Shown: piece after piece, positions 32,847 through 34,130 of the stretch | Position numbering within the stretch: position 1 is the stretch's first letter | How the letters are laid out: each line of letters starts with the position of its first letter | Source: Acidobacteriota bacterium | GTDB taxonomy: Bacteria; Acidobacteriota; UBA6911 | Direction: 5' to 3' | DNA: 34,130 nucleotides | NCBI GenBank assembly: GCA_012719455.1 | Contig: JAAYAJ010000032.1 | Coordinates: 1 to 34,130, forward strand | The notes under the pieces: generated by a model | Seen by the model: the letters and a program-made list of their open reading frames with translations, nothing else | The model's database searches: none | Told to the model about the DNA's origin: nothing | Made by a program: the position numbers and the translations under genes

Positions 32847-33935
32847 ATGAAGAAGACAATCGCGGTGCTGGAAGGGGACGGGATCGGCCCCGAAATCGTG
32901 GCCGAATCGATCAAGGTACTCAGGGCGGTGGAGAAGAAGTTCGGGCACGATTTCCGACTCGACTACGCTCCGTTCGGAGCGGAAGCCTATTTCACCGACG
33001 GGTCACCCTTTCCGGAAAAGACGATCAGGATCTGCGATGAGGCGGACGCCATCATCAAGGGGCCCGTGGGGCTGCCGGTCGACAAGATGAGAAGGATCCC
33101 GCAGGAGATGCGGCCCGAGATCGCCGCCATCCTCCCACTGCGCGAACGCTACGACACCTTTGCCAACTATCGCCCGGTCCGGTTGCCCAAGGCGCTGGCC
33201 TCGTTTTCGCCCCTGAAGGAGAGCCTGATCGGAGAGGGGCTCGATATCCTGATGATCCGCGAACTGGTGGGGGGGATCTACTTCGGCGCCAAGACCGAAG
33301 GGAGTGCGACGGGGATGAAGTACGCGGCTGACGACTGCCGCTATACCCATGAACAGGTGCGGCGCGTGGCCGTCGTCGCCTTCGAGGAGGCGCGCAAGCG
33401 GCGCTCCCCCATGACCGATATCCACAAGGCCAACGTGCTTGCGACCTCGCGCTTCTGGGTGGAGGTGGTCGATGACGTGGCCCGCTCCTACCCGGACGTG
33501 GAGTACCGCTCCATGCTGGTCGACAACGCGGCTTTCCAGCTCGTGCGCGACCCGACCCAGTTCAACGGCGTGGTCCTGCTCGAAAACATGCAGGGGGACA
33601 TCCTGACCGACCAGGCGGGCGGGGTGCTGGGGTCGCTGGGGCTGATGCCGTCGGCCTGCATCGGGCCCGAAAAGGGGTACGTGGAGCCCGCCCACGGTTC
33701 CGCCCCCGACATTGCCGGGCAGAACAAGGCCAACCCCTACTCCATGATCGGCAGCGTGGCCTTTCTTTACGAAATGTGTTTCGGCCTGCACGCGGAATCG
33801 GAGGTGATCTGGAATGCCCTTTTCACGGTATTCGAGGAGGGCTACCGCACCGTGGAACTTGCTCCCCCGGACTACGACCCGGCCATGGTCCTGACCACCA
33901 GCCAGTTCGGCGACCGGGTGGTGGGGAAGATCTAG
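32847..33935 (+). CDS. leuB: Isopropylmalate/isocitrate dehydrogenase family (probably 3-isopropylmalate dehydrogenase)
   Basis: A 362-residue NAD-dependent beta-decarboxylating dehydrogenase, the normal LeuB length. It shows LEGDGIGPEI near the N-terminus, RELVGGIYFG in the substrate loop, the metal-binding NMQGDILTDQAGGVLGSLGLMPSA and the NAD motif EPAHGSAPDIAGQNKANP. GGGAGG lies 6 nt before ATG 32847. LeuB would act in leucine synthesis, but no leuA, leuC or leuD is adjacent, so a tartrate or homoisocitrate relative cannot be excluded. Confidence 0.88.
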   Translation: MKKTIAVLEGDGIGPEIVAESIKVLRAVEKKFGHDFRLDYAPFGAEAYFTDGSPFPEKTIRICDEADAIIKGPVGLPVDKMRRIPQEMRPEIAAILPLRERYDTFANYRPVRLPKALASFSPLKESLIGEGLDILMIRELVGGIYFGAKTEGSATGMKYAADDCRYTHEQVRRVAVVAFEEARKRRSPMTDIHKANVLATSRFWVEVVDDVARSYPDVEYRSMLVDNAAFQLVRDPTQFNGVVLLENMQGDILTDQAGGVLGSLGLMPSACIGPEKGYVEPAHGSAPDIAGQNKANPYSMIGSVAFLYEMCFGLHAESEVIWNALFTVFEEGYRTVELAPPDYDPAMVLTTSQFGDRVVGKI

Positions 33936-33994
33936 CCGGCGGGGGAGTCCGGGCCTCCGCTGCAAAAGATTCCACCCTTTGTTGCGGGGCTTTG

Positions 33995-34130
33995 TCATGA
34001 AGCCGCATCCGCTCCATCGGACGCCCGCTCGAGGTGGCGGAGCCACCGGTCGATGATGGCGGCGTCGACCTTCGGGTCGAACTTGCGCGCAAAGAGGCAG
34101 TCGGACGACGCGAGGATATCGAAATCCTCC
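33995..34130 (-). CDS. 3' end of a gene, probably a core-2/I-branching-type glycosyltransferase (partial)
   Basis: The minus-strand frame entering from the window edge reads DILASSDCLFARKFDPKVDA, then a charged helix, and stops at 33995. The CLFARKFD block resembles the C-terminus of beta-1,6-N-acetylglucosaminyltransferase-like (core-2/I-branching) proteins of bacteria. Only 44 codons are visible, so the call rests on a short motif. It is convergent with the dehydrogenase gene. Confidence 0.5.
   Translation of the reverse strand, partial: EDFDILASSDCLFARKFDPKVDAAIIDRWLRHLERASDGADAAS

Noticed and set aside
1-34130. Genome-wide reassignment of UGA to tryptophan or glycine
   Set aside because: Most genes use TGG freely for Trp, and many clear genes end in TGA (selA, both reductases, DUF-type and transporter genes). 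tRNA-Sec, SelA, SelB and SelD are present, so UGA is stop/Sec here. Only the interrupted genes need special explanation.
1-34130. CRISPR arrays, insertion sequences and rRNA genes
   Set aside because: I saw no regular direct repeats with spacers, no transposase-like protein and no ribosomal RNA sequence. The only RNA gene I can support is tRNA-Sec.

Overview
This is a GC-rich chromosomal segment from a Gram-negative bacterium with an anaerobic or facultative lifestyle. A TonB-dependent receptor and lipoprotein signals point to a Gram-negative envelope. Two oxygen-sensitive 2-hydroxyacyl-CoA-dehydratase-like reductases, a KamA-type radical SAM enzyme and a DsrC protein point to anaerobic metabolism. 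The mix fits Acidobacteriota or Desulfobacterota-type genomes, but I cannot fix the taxon from the sequence alone.

The left 15 kb is a selenium island. On the plus strand (247-6990) one tight operon encodes an ATP-dependent activator, a YjiM/double-cubane-cluster-type reductase, a NitT/TauT-type ABC importer (ATPase, permease, lipoprotein binding protein) and a TonB-dependent receptor, closed by a strong terminator at 7012-7049. On the minus strand (11013 down to 7077) a second operon of overlapping genes encodes a paralogous reductase, an unknown 73-residue protein, a second activator, selenophosphate synthetase SelD fused to a CxxC carboxymuconolactone-decarboxylase-like domain, and tRNA-Sec. 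Divergent from it are selA and selB (11692-15025). All four genes of selenocysteine decoding are therefore present.

Two genes of the plus-strand operon, the ABC binding protein and the TonB receptor, are each interrupted by a single in-frame UGA. Each is followed in the same frame by the rest of the expected protein and, at the same distance, by a SECIS-like hairpin. They are either new selenoproteins or parallel nonsense mutations, since Trp would also fit at both sites. My working hypothesis is an uptake-and-reduction system: outer-membrane receptor, ABC importer, ATP-driven iron-sulfur reductase, then SelD. It would import and reduce a small molecule, possibly a selenium compound. A 37-bp element is shared by the leaders of the first operon and of selA.

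The rest (15-34 kb) is ordinary metabolic and transport content: dsrC, a DUF1684 lipoprotein, a small membrane protein, an MFS transporter, a TauE/SafE permease, an EF-P/YeiP-like factor, a remnant of the selenium-linked yqeB gene, type III glutamine synthetase, a ClC channel fused to CBS and TPR domains, a universal stress protein with glycogen branching enzyme, a KamA-family radical SAM protein, an NSS sodium symporter with a 34-residue MetS-like subunit, an isopropylmalate-dehydrogenase-family enzyme, and the 3' end of a probable glycosyltransferase.
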